Assembly (NCBI GenBank): GCA_003868215.1
Contig: QWDQ01000014.1
Location: forward strand, 124,001 to 188,000
Length of the DNA stretch: 64,000 bases
Direction: 5' to 3'
Source of the DNA: Pseudophaeomoniella oleicola
Taxonomy: Eukaryota; Ascomycota; Eurotiomycetes; Phaeomoniellales; Phaeomoniellaceae
This document shows positions 34,409 through 45,632 of the stretch, piece by piece. The notes under the pieces were generated by a model, which worked only from the letters and a program-made list of their open reading frames with translations, was not told the origin of the DNA and ran no database searches. How positions within the stretch are numbered: position 1 is the stretch's first letter; every line of letters begins with the position of its first letter. The position numbers and the translations under genes were made by a program.

Positions 34409-35848
34409 CTATCGCTGCCTAACAATTGCGACAGCCAACAATCCTGCCAACGCTGCACCACCAGCAACACCTTCTAAAACCGCCGTCGTCAAATCCCGTC
34501 GCGTTATTGTCACCTTCGTGTCGCTGCACATGTTGCTTGCCACTGTTTTTGCGGCGTGGTATCTTGCCAGAATGGCTTGCTGGAAACCTTGGAGCCTTGA
34601 GGATGGCGACGAGGGAGCTGACGACGGTGAAGAGGTCATAGGGTCAGAGTCCGCAGGATCTGATAAGAGTGGGGCGCCGCTGATGTCGGAGAGGGGTGTG
34701 GGTTCTTCCTGAATCAGTTCGACTGTTGCTAGGACTGGGTCTGAAGAAGGCTCGGAAATGTTGGTAGCAGTAGATGCAGTGGAATAAGACGTGGTGGCAC
34801 CACTGGGATCTGCTGAGCTCTTCTTTTCTTCTACTGCTGGGTTGGTGCCTATGTTGGCCATAGATGCTGGTGTTGTAGCGGTTGCACTCGTAGCATGCAG
34901 AGAATTCTCTTTCTCCAGTGCTTCCATGACCTTTTCCTCGAACCCCTTGACAAGTCTCTTTCTCCTCCAAGGCTCCACCGCGACCTGGAAGATCAGGAAG
35001 AGGAAGATATTCAGACCCATCAAGCCCCAAGTTCCCCAGGTACTCATGCGCCGGATCTTGTCACTCCATATTTGCTCTTCGTGGTATCTTGCTAGGATAG
35101 TTCGCGCAAGTTTCGAGGCTGCCTCCTCCGCGTCTCTCTCTGCTCTTGACAATTCGTCCTGTGCTTGAGCCTCTGCCTGTTCGTTCACATGGTCAGAACG
35201 GTAGAGGCTCGTGAATCGCTCCAGGTCTGCAGCTGACCATGCATGTTTTCGCTGAAGCAGATCATTCACTTCTCGTTGTGAAGAGGACCTTATTGTAATG
35301 GCCTGTGTATATCTGTCCCTAGAGTCTCGGACTGCGCGTCGGGTTTCAGCTACGCGGCCTTCCTGGACTTCGATATCTCGCTTCAATGCTTCGATTCCAG
35401 AGTAGCCGGTAAGGTCGTTGAGGTGTCGAGACGCCACGAAAACGTTGGATTGCAGCGCGTCCATTATATTAGTAAAACGCTTAGAGATTTGGGAGCGTTG
35501 TGACTCCTGATGGGATGGTAGATGCTCGTCATGACTTGGTGAGGAAGTCGCCGGTGGGGTCTGGGTTGAAGAAATTGCGGCCAGAGTATCTGCAGCACCT
35601 GGAACATGGCGGCCAGAGATCTGACCTGGTAGTGAACCCTTGTGGGTAATGGGATCATCAGCGAGGTTCCTGTGTGAATTGTGGAATTGTCGTCTTGCAT
35701 TGAAGTCGCAGCTTGCCCATGGCCGCAGCTGTGGAGAAGCTTTTTTGACAATGCATTGTGCTGGTAGACACGTCCTGGACCATGTATTCCTGGATGCTCG
35801 AAAGGCGGAGCGGATAGCATGCGCCAGGAAAGACGGCGCTTGCTGCAT
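34409..35848 (-). CDS. SHE9: mitochondrial inner-membrane protein SHE9/MDM33
   Basis: A single-exon gene of 479 aa. SHE9/MDM33 proteins are inner-membrane, matrix-facing coiled-coil proteins that affect mitochondrial shape and fission. Seen here: a basic presequence (residues 1-60, RSAFRASRNTWSR), a disordered linker, the family core starting ASRHLNDLTGYSGIEALK, a long coiled coil (about 160-280) with the signature RKHAWSAADLERFTSLYRSD, and a membrane segment LMGLNIFLFLIFQVAVEPW followed by RRKRLVKGFEEKV. A second hydrophobic segment lies at the extreme C-terminus (VAGGAALAGLLAVAIV). The region between is Ser/Thr-rich and variable. Length matches the family. Confidence 0.92.
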   Translation of the reverse strand: MQQAPSFLAHAIRSAFRASRNTWSRTCLPAQCIVKKASPQLRPWASCDFNARRQFHNSHRNLADDPITHKGSLPGQISGRHVPGAADTLAAISSTQTPPATSSPSHDEHLPSHQESQRSQISKRFTNIMDALQSNVFVASRHLNDLTGYSGIEALKRDIEVQEGRVAETRRAVRDSRDRYTQAITIRSSSQREVNDLLQRKHAWSAADLERFTSLYRSDHVNEQAEAQAQDELSRAERDAEEAASKLARTILARYHEEQIWSDKIRRMSTWGTWGLMGLNIFLFLIFQVAVEPWRRKRLVKGFEEKVMEALEKENSLHATSATATTPASMANIGTNPAVEEKKSSADPSGATTSYSTASTATNISEPSSDPVLATVELIQEEPTPLSDISGAPLLSDPADSDPMTSSPSSAPSSPSSRLQGFQQAILARYHAAKTVASNMCSDTKVTITRRDLTTAVLEGVAGGAALAGLLAVAIVRQR

Positions 35849-36685
35849 TGAAGCTTCTTCTCTGCTGCCGGGTGCAGAAGATGCACTTTCCTACACCGAG
35901 ACCGTCAGGTGTAACATACCGACCTGTACCTTCTGAATTTGGAGAAAAGACCTTTAGCTATGGATGGTTTTCCGAAGCTCCAATTGTGGCTGAACTTCAG
36001 GTAAAGCTTAACCGAAACTAACAGGCCCTATGTCCTCAATGCCGGAGCCCATCGATATCAGGCACCGATGGTCGCAAATCCGTCTATCTTCTCTCTATTT
36101 GAGCAGATGACTCAGGCATGTATCAGGGAGTAAGTTTGTGCATTTAAGATTATAGATGCCCAATGGTTGACGGTCATTACTCTTGTAGAGAGCTTTCCGA
36201 ATGCGTTCTTCCTTAAAAACGTCATCTCGCCGCGCCAGGATGTAGCAGCATACAAACAGACGTACCATCAAAAGACATGTAGCTGAGTCCTCCAGTACAG
36301 GGAACGTGGTGCGCCTTGAGATAAATACACCAGAGATTAAAACATAGTATTAGCTATTTACAAATCTAAGATGTTCCAATAAAGCACCAATAGCTAAGCA
36401 AGACTGAGTATTGTGCTGAGAGCAATGATCGTCCTTTCACTTTGGTCCCGCCAAAATTTGCGTTAGGGTCGATCCCTTTCAACGACCAACGTGGGGTTCT
36501 CTCGTAGACGACGAGACCGACAGGATGGAGGAACTTGTAATGACAAAGTCTCTTTTCTCAATATACTGAAGACGCACTATATAAATCCAGCTCACTCTTT
36601 TTTGAGACTCATCACTGTAATAGTCCTCGAACGAAGCCATTCCCACTGTCAGAATCTCATTTCTCGTCTCTTTCTACCCCTCATT
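35849..36685. promoter_or_regulatory. divergent promoter region SHE9 / PYP1-like
   Basis: About 840 bp between divergent start codons. It contains an upstream ATG frame from 36491 that is not in frame with the phosphatase start and shows no domain. No other feature was seen. Confidence 0.4.
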
Positions 36686-37513
36686 ATGCCTTTCCCTGAT
36701 GCTCTGAAGGGGGATCCTAAGATCATCTTCTTCACTGATTTTGATGGCACAATTACTACAAGAGATAGTGAGTTTTCCGTGTTGCAGTAACAAGATAACC
36801 CACTAATGCATGATTTACTCAGCCAATGATTTCATGGTCAGTCCCCTTACGTATCGTCTGGCCCTCGCTCATGAAGTTCGCTCCAGACAGATAACTATGG
36901 CTTTGGTCTTGAGAAGCGGCGACAGGGTAATATGGATATCTTGAACGGAGAACCTTTTCGTGACGGATTCCGTAAGATGCTGAACTCGTGGACGACATCG
37001 ATGCCCGAAACTATCGAGATCCTCAAGAAGAACATCAAGCTCGACCCTCACTTTGCGGATTTCTGTAAATGGGCAAAATCTGCAGGGGTCCCGGTGATAA
37101 TTCTGTCAAGTGGCATGGTGCCAATCATTTCAAACGTGCTGCACCACTTGTTGGGGCCAGATGCCGAAGACATTGAGATCGTTGCAAATGAGACCAAACC
37201 CAAGCCACCGATCAATGACCTGAACAAGCCAGGCGGTTGGGAGATCGTGTATCACGACGACAGTGGTTTTGGTCACGACAAGAGCTTGACCATCAGGCAG
37301 TATGCAAACAAGATTGCAACCATGCCCGAAGCAGAGAGGCCCACGACTCTATACGCTGGTGATGGGGTCAGTGACTTGAGTGCGGCCCGAGAGACCGATC
37401 TATTGTTTGCCAAGGCAGGTCATGATCTGATCACCTACTGTGAACGAGAAGCGGTCCCGTTCACCGTGTTTGAGGATTGGTCGAGTATCCTGCAGAAGAC
37501 GAAAGATATCTAG
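36686..37513 (+). CDS. HAD-family phosphatase, PYP1 (YNL010W)-like
   Basis: Haloacid-dehalogenase phosphatase closest in my memory to yeast YNL010W/PYP1, reported to remove phosphate from sugar-alcohol phosphates. Three exons: 36686-36767, a 14-nt exon 36823-36836, and 36887-37513, for 240 aa. HAD motif I is FFTDFDGTIT (nucleophile Asp), motif II is VIILSSGM, the lysine region is GHDKSLTIRQ, and motif IV is AGDGVSDLSAAR. The micro-exon supplies most of TNDFM and links DGTITTRD to TDNYGFGLEKRRQGN, matching the yeast order (SNDYLTD). Without it the protein would lose the cap-domain entry. Confidence 0.88.
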
Positions 37514-38169
37514 TAAGTTCCCCATTCCATGCATTTCAAGGAGGAGCATCTCTGATGAAGTCTTTCAGCGATGGTAAGACGAACGTAAAGAAACTGGCCG
37601 TTGAGGGACGCAAAGAGGCAGATGCTTAGAAGTAATTTACGTTGCGCAAAACTCATGGAAACCTCTCCCCGAAGCTTGTTCAACACTGGCAAACCGAAAA
37701 GGAATCTACAGCAAATATGATAAGTGCTGATGGATAGATAGATCCTAGAAAGAGGGTAGGGATTATTTATTTTAGATAATCCCTGTAGATACATAGATAA
37801 ACAAATACACAGCACAATGTGAATAAATAGTGTCAATCACTTGATGTTTGACTGGTATGGAAACCATCGCCGGCGGCAACTCACCCCGAACTGTAAACCA
37901 CACGTAAATATGATGAATGAAGTCATGACCACGTGACGTGACGTGGACGATCGTAAGAGATTCAACCATCTCACCTCAAAAAGAGGACATGAAGTATGGA
38001 GACAAACATTTTGTAGTTATGTAAGGATGCTCTCGTCCTAGTGATAATGATGAAGACAATAAACATAACCCTCCCCTCCTCCCGCGCTCTGTCAACATTT
38101 TCATCTTACTTGACTGGAAATATATGCTTCGTTGATTGTTGATTCGTGACATCCTAGAATGCTGCATCG
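37514..38169. other. intergenic, PYP1-like 3' side and GFA promoter
   Basis: About 650 bp without a gene, between two plus-strand genes. CACGTG occurs at about 37931, a common bHLH/bZIP target, with no further support. Confidence 0.4.
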
Positions 38170-38948
38170 ATGAGACCAATGCGATTGACTGGAACTCTGT
38201 TGCGCGTGACATCATCTATACGCCCTCATACAGGCATCTTTTCACAATCACCAAAATCGCCCATTTCCCCTCGTGTCTGGCGAGGTAGTGGGATCAATTC
38301 AAATCCAATACCGAAATCCTCATTTTCAACTACTCGAGTAGCCATGTCTTCACATCCAGAGAAGGTCGACGGTGGTTGCCTGTGTGGCTCCATCCGCTAT
38401 ACGATCTCTATCAACGATGATCAATGGCCTCCAAAGGTGAGCACAAGCAGTATACGTCTACCGTATCTCGAACTAATTTTACCATGTAGGCTTCAAATTG
38501 CCAATGCACCACATGTCGCAAATGGACTTCGGCATTGGTCTCGCACGCCGTCTTGATCGATGAAAAGCAATTGAGCGACATCTCTAAAGCTCCAACTTAC
38601 ACCGAATACAAATCCAGTAAGGATTCAGCACGCATCTTCTGCAGCAAATGTGGCAGCGGACTCATCTGGAAGTCGGAGAGAATGCCTGGTCGAATCGTGC
38701 TCATGACAGGGACCTTGGACGAAGAAGTCCTCGTTGGCAAGAAGGTTGACGGTACCGAAAAGGAGACAGAGAGAGGGGTCGAGTTCAAGCGGACCAAGGC
38801 ATACGGCAAGGAGTTCGGAACGCCCAAGATCAGCATGTTCTGGGAGAATGTGATCACTGGTGTCACCGACCAAGGCCATGGAGAGGAGCGAACTCATGCC
38901 ACCAAATTCCTCCAGGACGCAGAGCAACATCTCGATGGCTTCCACTGA
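38170..38948 (+). CDS. GFA/CENP-V domain protein (Mss4-like zinc fold)
   Basis: Two exons (38170-38436, 38490-38948) give 241 aa. The zinc-binding cysteines are all present: GGCLCGSIRY, ASNCQCTTCRKW and IFCSKCGSGLIW. This is the glutathione-dependent formaldehyde-activating enzyme (GFA)/CENP-V family, whose fungal members mostly lack a proven reaction. The first 58 residues are rich in Arg, Ser and Pro with no acidic residues and could be a mitochondrial presequence. A second in-frame ATG at 38344 (MSSHPEKVDGG) begins right before the domain and could give a cytosolic form. The intron removes 53 nt and yields the continuous PPKASNCQC. Confidence 0.88.
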
Positions 38949-39635
38949 AAGTCATTTCGCGACTTTTGTTCATGATCGGCGCTTGATGGGATGGTAGCTG
39001 GACGACGTTTACTATGAGGACTTCTGTATCGGTAGGAACGAAAGACGTGGGAAAACAAAAAGTAATGATGCTATCGATGATGTTGACATGTTATCATGCC
39101 AAGCTCTCCGCCGATCCTCACCCTCCTTTGGGCCGAGGCTAGACTGAGCAAGCCGTAATAACGAGCTTTACTTCTGTTTAACTTAGGTGTAATTGTTGAC
39201 AAGATCATGAATGAGATGAATCTGCTTACTGCGGCGATCAACACTTTCTTTCCGAGTACAAGTTTGCTATCTCAAGAGGTCTTTGCTATATCGCACCGAC
39301 GACGAGCCTTTCCACTGCCCGATACTATCGAAGCACACAATTCTTGCAACGTAAGATGAGGTAACATATTATAAATGTTCCAAAAGAACAAAACTCAAAG
39401 TGGTATCATTTGCGCTGTTGAAACGGAGAAGCGGAGGACAAAAAAAGAACACGCTTGCTTGTCTGCTCGCTGCAGGAGAAAAGAGAGTGATCATGTAGAA
39501 CCATTACTAAGACACGCTCCGGATGTGCACGGAAGATTTGAGGGTAGAAGGAGGCAGACTGTATCCCCTGATTCCCTTTTCTGCGTCCAGATAATCTTGT
39601 TATTACTTCCCCAAGTATTACTTTGACCATCAACT
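38949..39635. other. intergenic between convergent genes
   Basis: About 690 bp carrying the 3' ends of the GFA gene and of the WG-repeat gene. No gene was seen. Confidence 0.45.
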
Positions 39636-42600
39636 TCAAAGTCCGGCAATCTTCGAGAACCAGCTCGTTCGTTTGTTCCCTATTTCGGGTCTTGCAGCAG
39701 AAGTAGCAGTCCTGCCATCAAATGTCCTGACCGGACCACCTTCGGCGTATCCGTCGTCAGCATCGTAAAAGTCTTCGGTATGTGGGCGTCGATGCTTGCG
39801 TGAGCTGCTATCACCATTTCCTCCACTGCCACCGCTAGTGCTTTTCACGTAAGGCGCGTCATCTCGTGCTAATCGACGTGCTTCGCGATCTTTGCGTCGT
39901 TGACGACGTTCCTCTGCGGGCTCGCTGCCATGTCGGCTAATCTTATCCCGATCTGAGCCGCGGTGACGACGGTTGTCGCGTTTGAGGCGACGACGAGCCT
40001 CTTCTTCTTCGGACAAGGTTGATTTTTTACCTCCATCCGGTGCTGGATCGAGGATCGTAGGTTCAACAGGTGGAACGTCCGGTGGATCTTCTGACAAAGA
40101 ATTTACCCAAGAGGATGTTTTGTCCGGTGGCGCACTGCCATTGTGAAAATCGAAATGGTCGTTGTCTGGAAGCACAGGGTGCCGATGACTCGGCTCTCGA
40201 GATGATTTCTTGCTACGATGGCGTTCGTCCCGCCGTCGCCGACGTTCTTCCTCTTCAGCGTAATAAGCTCGTCTACGATCTTCTTTGTTGGCCTGGATAG
40301 TCTCGTCACCTGTCACGCCATCTTTTGCAAGTCCAACTTCAACTTCAGCTCGCCTTCGTCGTCTTTCTGCTCTGCGAGCCTCGGCTTCTATGTCCATCTG
40401 CTTGGTTTCCTCCGCTTCCCTGGCATCCCGCTCTTTGCGTCGGGATCGTCTCTCCTCTCTGCGTCGGTCCCCGTCCTCTTGCTCTTGCTTTTCGCGTTGA
40501 AGGCGTCTGGTTCTCCTAGCCTCTTCCTCGGCCTTTTCGCGCTCCTTGCGCCGTGCTCGTCGCTCTTCGCGTTCGCGAAGCTCCGCTTCCTCAGCTTCCC
40601 TGGCTGCGACCTCTCGCGCTTCCCGTTTTGCCCTTCGTTCTGCTCGCCGAGCTTCGCGGGCCGCGGCATCCTCCTCTGGGGTATCGGTCGTCAGCCCTTC
40701 AAGGTCTGTCTCTCGTCGATGACTAGATTTTCGCTTCTCTTCCCTTTTTGGCCTGTAATCTTCATAGTCGGTCATCCTCTCTTCTCGGTAAGTCGATTTT
40801 GGCCGCGATGGTCCGCCTCCGAAGAGACCGCCGAAGAGACCACTACTTCTTTTCGAAGTTGTATTTGATCGTCTTAGTGCAGGAGGGAGGTCCACAAAGG
40901 CCATGTCATCCGGTCCACTAGTGATCTGAGGCTCTCCACCGGAAGGACCAGCATCAACCATGACAGCATCTTCTTGTAGATCAGAATCTTTGCTAACCTT
41001 GGGCTTAGATGACTGTTTGGGCGAAACCTTTTCGTTAGCCACTATTCTTTCAAACGGCCTCATTCGGTCTGCCAGAGTGGGAGTGGAAAACGAGTAGCTT
41101 ACCTCTCTTCTAGACCTTGATTTCGACTTGCTTGATGACTTGATCGGCCCTTTAGACGCTGGCTCGCCATTCAACAAGGGATCTTCAACGCCGTTGACCA
41201 TGACGAGGTCATCATCGTCGATGGGGAAAGGGTCTGGGACTGACTTGCCGTTAGCACGTTGGAGAGATACAGCTGTATAGAACTTACCTTTGGACTTCAC
41301 TTTGCTAGAAGTTCTTCGATCAAGTCTACCAGCTTTAATCCCCATCAATTTCGCAGCCTTATCCGTCATCCCCGGAGCGTCTTCAGGTGGCGGTGAGATC
41401 AGACCAGAGTCGGCTTCCATAGACTGGCGCCTTGACGAAGGCCTTGAAACACCAGTGGTACTGGAGCGACGCGATGGACGGGGTCTTGTCGCGGACGGAG
41501 GAGGACCGAACAGTGAAAAGCTCATGCCTCTACTAGGCCTAGAAGGTCGAGCTTCCGAGCGCTTATCCTTGTCTGATCCTGATGATTTGGAGGTCTTTTC
41601 GCCTTCTTTCTTATCTTCTCGTTCCTTTTCTTTCGGCGTACGGGTTGACTTGGATCTACTCACTCCTGTTGACGACTTCTCCTTCTTAGCAACTTCATCG
41701 TCATCCTTCGGCTTTGATGGCTTCTTCGTTTCTTTCTTAGCAGGTGCGGCGCCCCAGAATCCCCAGGATGAGTTTGCGCCATTACGCTCGACTCGCGCTC
41801 TCTCTTTCTTAACAGGCTTCTTCACATCCGGAGGTGGGGTAGGCAACTTCGGTTCCGGGACATCGACCACTTCAGGCTCTTCAACCACACGGGACTTTTT
41901 CTTCTCCTTTTCTTTTGAGGATGGCTTTTTCTTATCCTTCTCCTTTTTGGAGGAAGATTCCTTGACCTTCTTTTGAGGCACATTAACATCCACGATATCG
42001 AGGAGATCTCCCTCATCGTCACCCCAGGACGGGAAACTACCCGGAACAGAGTCCTTCGATTTCTTTTCATCAACGGGTGATACAGGCTCCTTGGATTTAG
42101 ACTTGGAAGACTTGCTCTTCTTTTCCTCCTTTGGCGAGATTGGTGGTGAGTCTTCACGCGTATCGACCTCCTTATCCTTAGCGTCGGACCTTTTCTTCTT
42201 TTTCTCCGAGACGGCCGAAACAGGGTCTTCCTCTTTCTTTTGTTCAAGAGCTTTGATTTTCTCTGCAACTAAACTTGATTTTGTTTTCTTCGCGCTCGAG
42301 GACATCGCTGTTGCCTTTGTTGTCTTGGACGAAACGGTTGGGATCTCGATTACTGGGTCAGATGCAGCGAGGTCTAGTTCATTCGCAGTTTCGGCTAGTG
42401 CATCCTCCTGATTGGCTGCACCCTTGTCTTTAATTTCCTTTTTGGTCAAGCCAGATGTCTTCTTGGAACTACTCGTACCCCAGAAAGACCACACGTCGTC
42501 CTTCGCCTTAGCATTCGCTTTCTCTGTCTCTTCTTCTTTGGGAGAGTCGATAATATCAATCAAGTCAGGGGCCTCGTTTGCCTTATTCTTCTTTTCATCG

Positions 42601-45600
42601 CTCTTGTCACTTCCTTTGCTGTCTGTTTTGCTTAGTTTGCTTCCTGACTTGGATTTAGATTTCGAACTCTTTTTCTCCTCCTTCGGCTCGTCAACAATCT
42701 CAATGATGGGGTCATCCACCGGCTCCACTGGTTCTGGTTCTGGCTCCGGCTCTGGATCCGTCTGTTTCTTAGACTTGTTTTTAGATGATGTAGTTGTCGC
42801 ACCGAAACTTCCCCAAATACTGCTGCTCTTGGTAGATTCCTTCTTGCCAGCCTTATCGTCTTTCTTTGCAGACTTTGATTTAGACATTCCTAGATCTCCC
42901 CACGCATCAGCTCCAAAGTCTAGTTGCGGAACTGCATCTGGTTCCGGCGTGAGGCCTTGCTTTGGAGGAGTCGGTGCCGGCGGTGGAGGCTCTGGTTCTG
43001 ATAATTTGCCCTTCTTACTCTTTTTCTTGTCTTTCGCCGTTCCCCAAGCCGCCCAAGTATCGTCCTCGAGGGGCTCAGATACCTTTGGCGGCTCTTCAAC
43101 AATAGTCACAATCTCAGGTTCCTTTTGTTTTTCTTTTTCTTCCTTTTCTTTCTTCGCCTTCTCTTTCTCCTTCTTCTTCTTGTCCTTTGCGGAAAGGCCC
43201 CAACCACCCCAGGTATCATCGGCAGTCTCCTCCACTTTATCCTCAATTGGCGGTTCAGAGATAGCCACAGCCGGTTCCGGCTCTGCCTCTACGGCTTTTC
43301 CCTTCTTCGATTTCTTGTCCTTCTTTGTCGTAAAAGTTCCCCAGATATCAACTTCCTCCTTCGCAGGTTCTGGATCTGGCTCCTTCGGAGGTTCTGGTTC
43401 GGGCTCGACAGCCTTACCCTTCTTGCCCTTCTTCTTATCCTTCTTAGTAGTGAACGCTCCCCATGAGTCCTCCTCTTCGTTCTTTGGTTCGGGCTCAGGT
43501 TCGGGCTCCTTTGGAGGCTCCGGTTCAGGGTCGGGTTCTTTGACAGGTTCCGGCTCAGCTGCTTTTCCCTTCTTCCCTTTCTTTTTATCTTTCTTAGAGG
43601 TGAAAGTACCCCAGATGTCATCTTCTTCCTGCTTTGGCTCTGGTTCAGGTTCGAGTTCGGCTTCCACGGCTGGCTCAGGTTCAGGCTCAGGCTCCTTGAC
43701 GGGTTCAGGTTCGGGTTCCGCTACTTTTCCCTTCTTTCCCTTCTTCTTGTCTTTCTTAGTTGTGAAGGAGCCCCAGATGTCGTCTTCTTGTTTCTGTTCT
43801 GGTTCTGGTTCTTTGGCAGGCTCGGGTTCGGGTTCCGCCGCCTTTCCCTTTTTCCCTTTCTTGTCTTTCTTTCCCCAGCTGCCCCAGGTATCATCATCAG
43901 CTGCGACAGGTTCTGGAGCTGGGGGTGGAGGCGGCGGTATTGCGGGGATTTCTTCCATCGTTGGTTCAATGCCCTTCTTGCCCTTCTTGCCCTTCTTGGC
44001 CTTGGCAGTTCCCCAGGTATCCCAGTCATCCTCTGGCTGTGTCTCAATAGTGGGTTCCGGTACAACAACTACAGGCGGTTCCTCAACGGCAGCCACCCCT
44101 TTTTTCTTTTTCTTGTCTTTCTTGCCCCACGCAGACGCCATCCAACTGTCGCCTTCATCTTCCTTCTTCTCCTCGACGGGCTCGGGCACAACCACAACCT
44201 CTGGCTCTTCAACCTTCGTGGGAACATCATCGACCCCTTTCTTGCCTTTCTTCTTGTCTTTCTTAGAGGCAAAGCCAAAAGATGCCCATTCATCGATGTT
44301 ATCGGCCTCTGGAGCAGGAGGAGGAGGTGGTGGTGGCACAGCAGGAGCTTCTTCCTTTTTGCCTTTCTTCTTATCCTTCTTAGTACCCCAACCACCCCAC
44401 ATATCATCTTCAGGTGCCTTCTCTGGCTCAGGATCAGGCACAGCGATCGGATCAGGTTCCTTGGGCTTCTCTTCAATCGCATCGGCGCCTTTCCCTTTTT
44501 TCTTCTTGTCCTTCTTGTTGATAGAGGTGAAACCCCATGTATCGTCTTCAAGCGGTTTCGAAGCCTCGTCGAGATTATTGCCATTATCTGCGGCTCCGAA
44601 ATCCCCAAAATCGAAATCATTGGTCATAGTGGTCTTCTTTTTGTTCTTCTTCCCACCAAATGACCATGGGTTGTTGTCTGCAGGATCTGTCATTGCATCA
44701 CTCTTGGCATCTTTGTCTTTCTCATCCTTCTTTCCTTCCTTGTCAGCATTGCCGAAGTCCCATGTCTGGCCCCATGTGCCGAATCCGCTGCCCTTTGTAT
44801 CCCCAAAACTGAAGTCAAGCTTTGGAGCTGAATCGTCGAGGCTTATTTCATGAAATGTATTGGTTGCAGGTGCTTCCTCTTCTGTCGCGGTTTTGTTTTT
44901 CTTCTTGTTCTTCTTGTCCTTTTTCGTCATGAATCCCCCCCATTCATCATTGGGTTCTGCTTCTGCAACTTCATCAGCCCAGCTGAGGTTGGTGCCCCCT
45001 TTTGCAGCCGCGGCAGCCTCCTCTTCCTCTTTCTTCTTTTTCTCTTCCTCCTCCTTCCTCTTTTCCTCCTCCTCTTCCTCTTGCTGTTTTTTCTTCTTGT
45101 TCTTCTTATTCTTTTTCCCACCTCCACCAAAATCCCAATCGTCCCCACCATCGTCGCCTCCACCGAAACCATCACCGCCGTCACCGTCACCATTGCCCCC
45201 GGTACCCTCACCGGCTCCACCGTCACCTCCTGCTCCAGTGTCCCCCCCATCTGCACCGTTCCCATCACCTTCGTTGTCCGAGCCAGCCCATTTCTCATGC
45301 GCAACTTTCTTTGCAGCCTTCTTCTGCTTCTTTGAGACGCGCATCCGAACACCTGATAGATCCTCGTAGTCAATACTCTGATTCACGGCCCTGTCGGCCT
45401 TGGTACATGAAGATGCGCGGGTGTATGCGGGAGGCGGTGCGGAACTGCCAACTTCGACATATGCTGTTGCACGGGAATCTAACGAGAAGTCGTCGACGAG
45501 CGCATCACTGATGCTGTCCTCGTATGCTGGAGGTGGAGTCCCATATAGACTTGGTGTTGATGAGATCACATGGAACAACTCCGCGACCAGCGCATGAGCC

Positions 45601-45632
45601 TTGCGAAGAAGTATCGAGGGGTCAGCCTCGCA
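39636..45632 (-). CDS. giant WG / KKDKK-repeat protein with PPxY motifs (unknown function; 5' end not resolved)
   Basis: About 1,980-aa low-complexity protein; no named family recognised. The frame is open from an acceptor at 45633 (TACTAAC branch, TAG end) to the stop at 39636. A 48-nt in-frame intron is likely at 41240-41287. No ATG starts the conserved-looking N-terminus ([19 protein letters not shown]), so at least one more upstream exon is expected. Seen in order: two PPAY motifs ([16 protein letters not shown]) near the N-terminus, a Gly/Asp tract, a highly charged KEEEEKK tract, about 18 copies of a D-x-W-G...[11 protein letters not shown] unit separated by Glu-Pro runs, a Ser/Lys/Pro-rich middle, and a long Arg/Glu coiled coil near residues 1660-1800. 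It ends in a basic tail, SWFSKIAGL. PPxY suggests a WW-domain partner such as an Rsp5-type ligase (inference). Confidence 0.8.
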   Translation of the reverse strand, partial: CEADPSILLRKAHALVAELFHVISSTPSLYGTPPPAYEDSISDALVDDFSLDSRATAYVEVGSSAPPPAYTRASSCTKADRAVNQSIDYEDLSGVRMRVSKKQKKAAKKVAHEKWAGSDNEGDGNGADGGDTGAGGDGGAGEGTGGNGDGDGGDGFGGGDDGGDDWDFGGGGKKNKKNKKKKQQEEEEEEKRKEEEEKKKKEEEEAAAAAKGGTNLSWADEVAEAEPNDEWGGFMTKKDKKNKKKNKTATEEEAPATNTFHEISLDDSAPKLDFSFGDTKGSGFGTWGQTWDFGNADKEGKKDEKDKDAKSDAMTDPADNNPWSFGGKKNKKKTTMTNDFDFGDFGAADNGNNLDEASKPLEDDTWGFTSINKKDKKKKGKGADAIEEKPKEPDPIAVPDPEPEKAPEDDMWGGWGTKKDKKKGKKEEAPAVPPPPPPPAPEADNIDEWASFGFASKKDKKKGKKGVDDVPTKVEEPEVVVVPEPVEEKKEDEGDSWMASAWGKKDKKKKKGVAAVEEPPVVVVPEPTIETQPEDDWDTWGTAKAKKGKKGKKGIEPTMEEIPAIPPPPPPAPEPVAADDDTWGSWGKKDKKGKKGKAAEPEPEPAKEPEPEQKQEDDIWGSFTTKKDKKKGKKGKVAEPEPEPVKEPEPEPEPAVEAELEPEPEPKQEEDDIWGTFTSKKDKKKGKKGKAAEPEPVKEPDPEPEPPKEPEPEPEPKNEEEDSWGAFTTKKDKKKGKKGKAVEPEPEPPKEPDPEPAKEEVDIWGTFTTKKDKKSKKGKAVEAEPEPAVAISEPPIEDKVEETADDTWGGWGLSAKDKKKKEKEKAKKEKEEKEKQKEPEIVTIVEEPPKVSEPLEDDTWAAWGTAKDKKKSKKGKLSEPEPPPPAPTPPKQGLTPEPDAVPQLDFGADAWGDLGMSKSKSAKKDDKAGKKESTKSSSIWGSFGATTTSSKNKSKKQTDPEPEPEPEPVEPVDDPIIEIVDEPKEEKKSSKSKSKSGSKLSKTDSKGSDKSDEKKNKANEAPDLIDIIDSPKEEETEKANAKAKDDVWSFWGTSSSKKTSGLTKKEIKDKGAANQEDALAETANELDLAASDPVIEIPTVSSKTTKATAMSSSAKKTKSSLVAEKIKALEQKKEEDPVSAVSEKKKKRSDAKDKEVDTREDSPPISPKEEKKSKSSKSKSKEPVSPVDEKKSKDSVPGSFPSWGDDEGDLLDIVDVNVPQKKVKESSSKKEKDKKKPSSKEKEKKKSRVVEEPEVVDVPEPKLPTPPPDVKKPVKKERARVERNGANSSWGFWGAAPAKKETKKPSKPKDDDEVAKKEKSSTGVSRSKSTRTPKEKEREDKKEGEKTSKSSGSDKDKRSEARPSRPSRGMSFSLFGPPPSATRPRPSRRSSTTGVSRPSSRRQSMEADSGLISPPPEDAPGMTDKAAKLMGIKAGRLDRRTSSKVKSKGKFYTAVSLQRANGKSVPDPFPIDDDDLVMVNGVEDPLLNGEPASKGPIKSSSKSKSRSRREVSYSFSTPTLADRMRPFERIVANEKVSPKQSSKPKVSKDSDLQEDAVMVDAGPSGGEPQITSGPDDMAFVDLPPALRRSNTTSKRSSGLFGGLFGGGPSRPKSTYREERMTDYEDYRPKREEKRKSSHRRETDLEGLTTDTPEEDAAAREARRAERRAKREAREVAAREAEEAELREREERRARRKEREKAEEEARRTRRLQREKQEQEDGDRRREERRSRRKERDAREAEETKQMDIEAEARRAERRRRRAEVEVGLAKDGVTGDETIQANKEDRRRAYYAEEEERRRRRDERHRSKKSSREPSHRHPVLPDNDHFDFHNGSAPPDKTSSWVNSLSEDPPDVPPVEPTILDPAPDGGKKSTLSEEEEARRRLKRDNRRHRGSDRDKISRHGSEPAEERRQRRKDREARRLARDDAPYVKSTSGGSGGNGDSSSRKHRRPHTEDFYDADDGYAEGGPVRTFDGRTATSAARPEIGNKRTSWFSKIAGL
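41750..44950 (-). repeat. protein-level tandem repeat, W-G plus KKDKK unit
   Basis: Within the giant gene, about 18 imperfect copies of an acidic-Trp-Gly block followed by a Lys/Asp block. Examples are [36 protein letters not shown] and [19 protein letters not shown]. Copies in 43250-43900 are most alike and carry Glu-Pro spacers, suggesting recent duplication. Outer copies are more diverged. Confidence 0.75.

Noticed and set aside
40218-40868. Long frames on the plus strand opposite the giant repeat gene (also 42412-44853, 813 aa)
   Set aside because: They are antisense shadows of a highly biased repetitive coding sequence (Ser/Phe-rich mirror of Lys/Glu codons), with no domain of their own.
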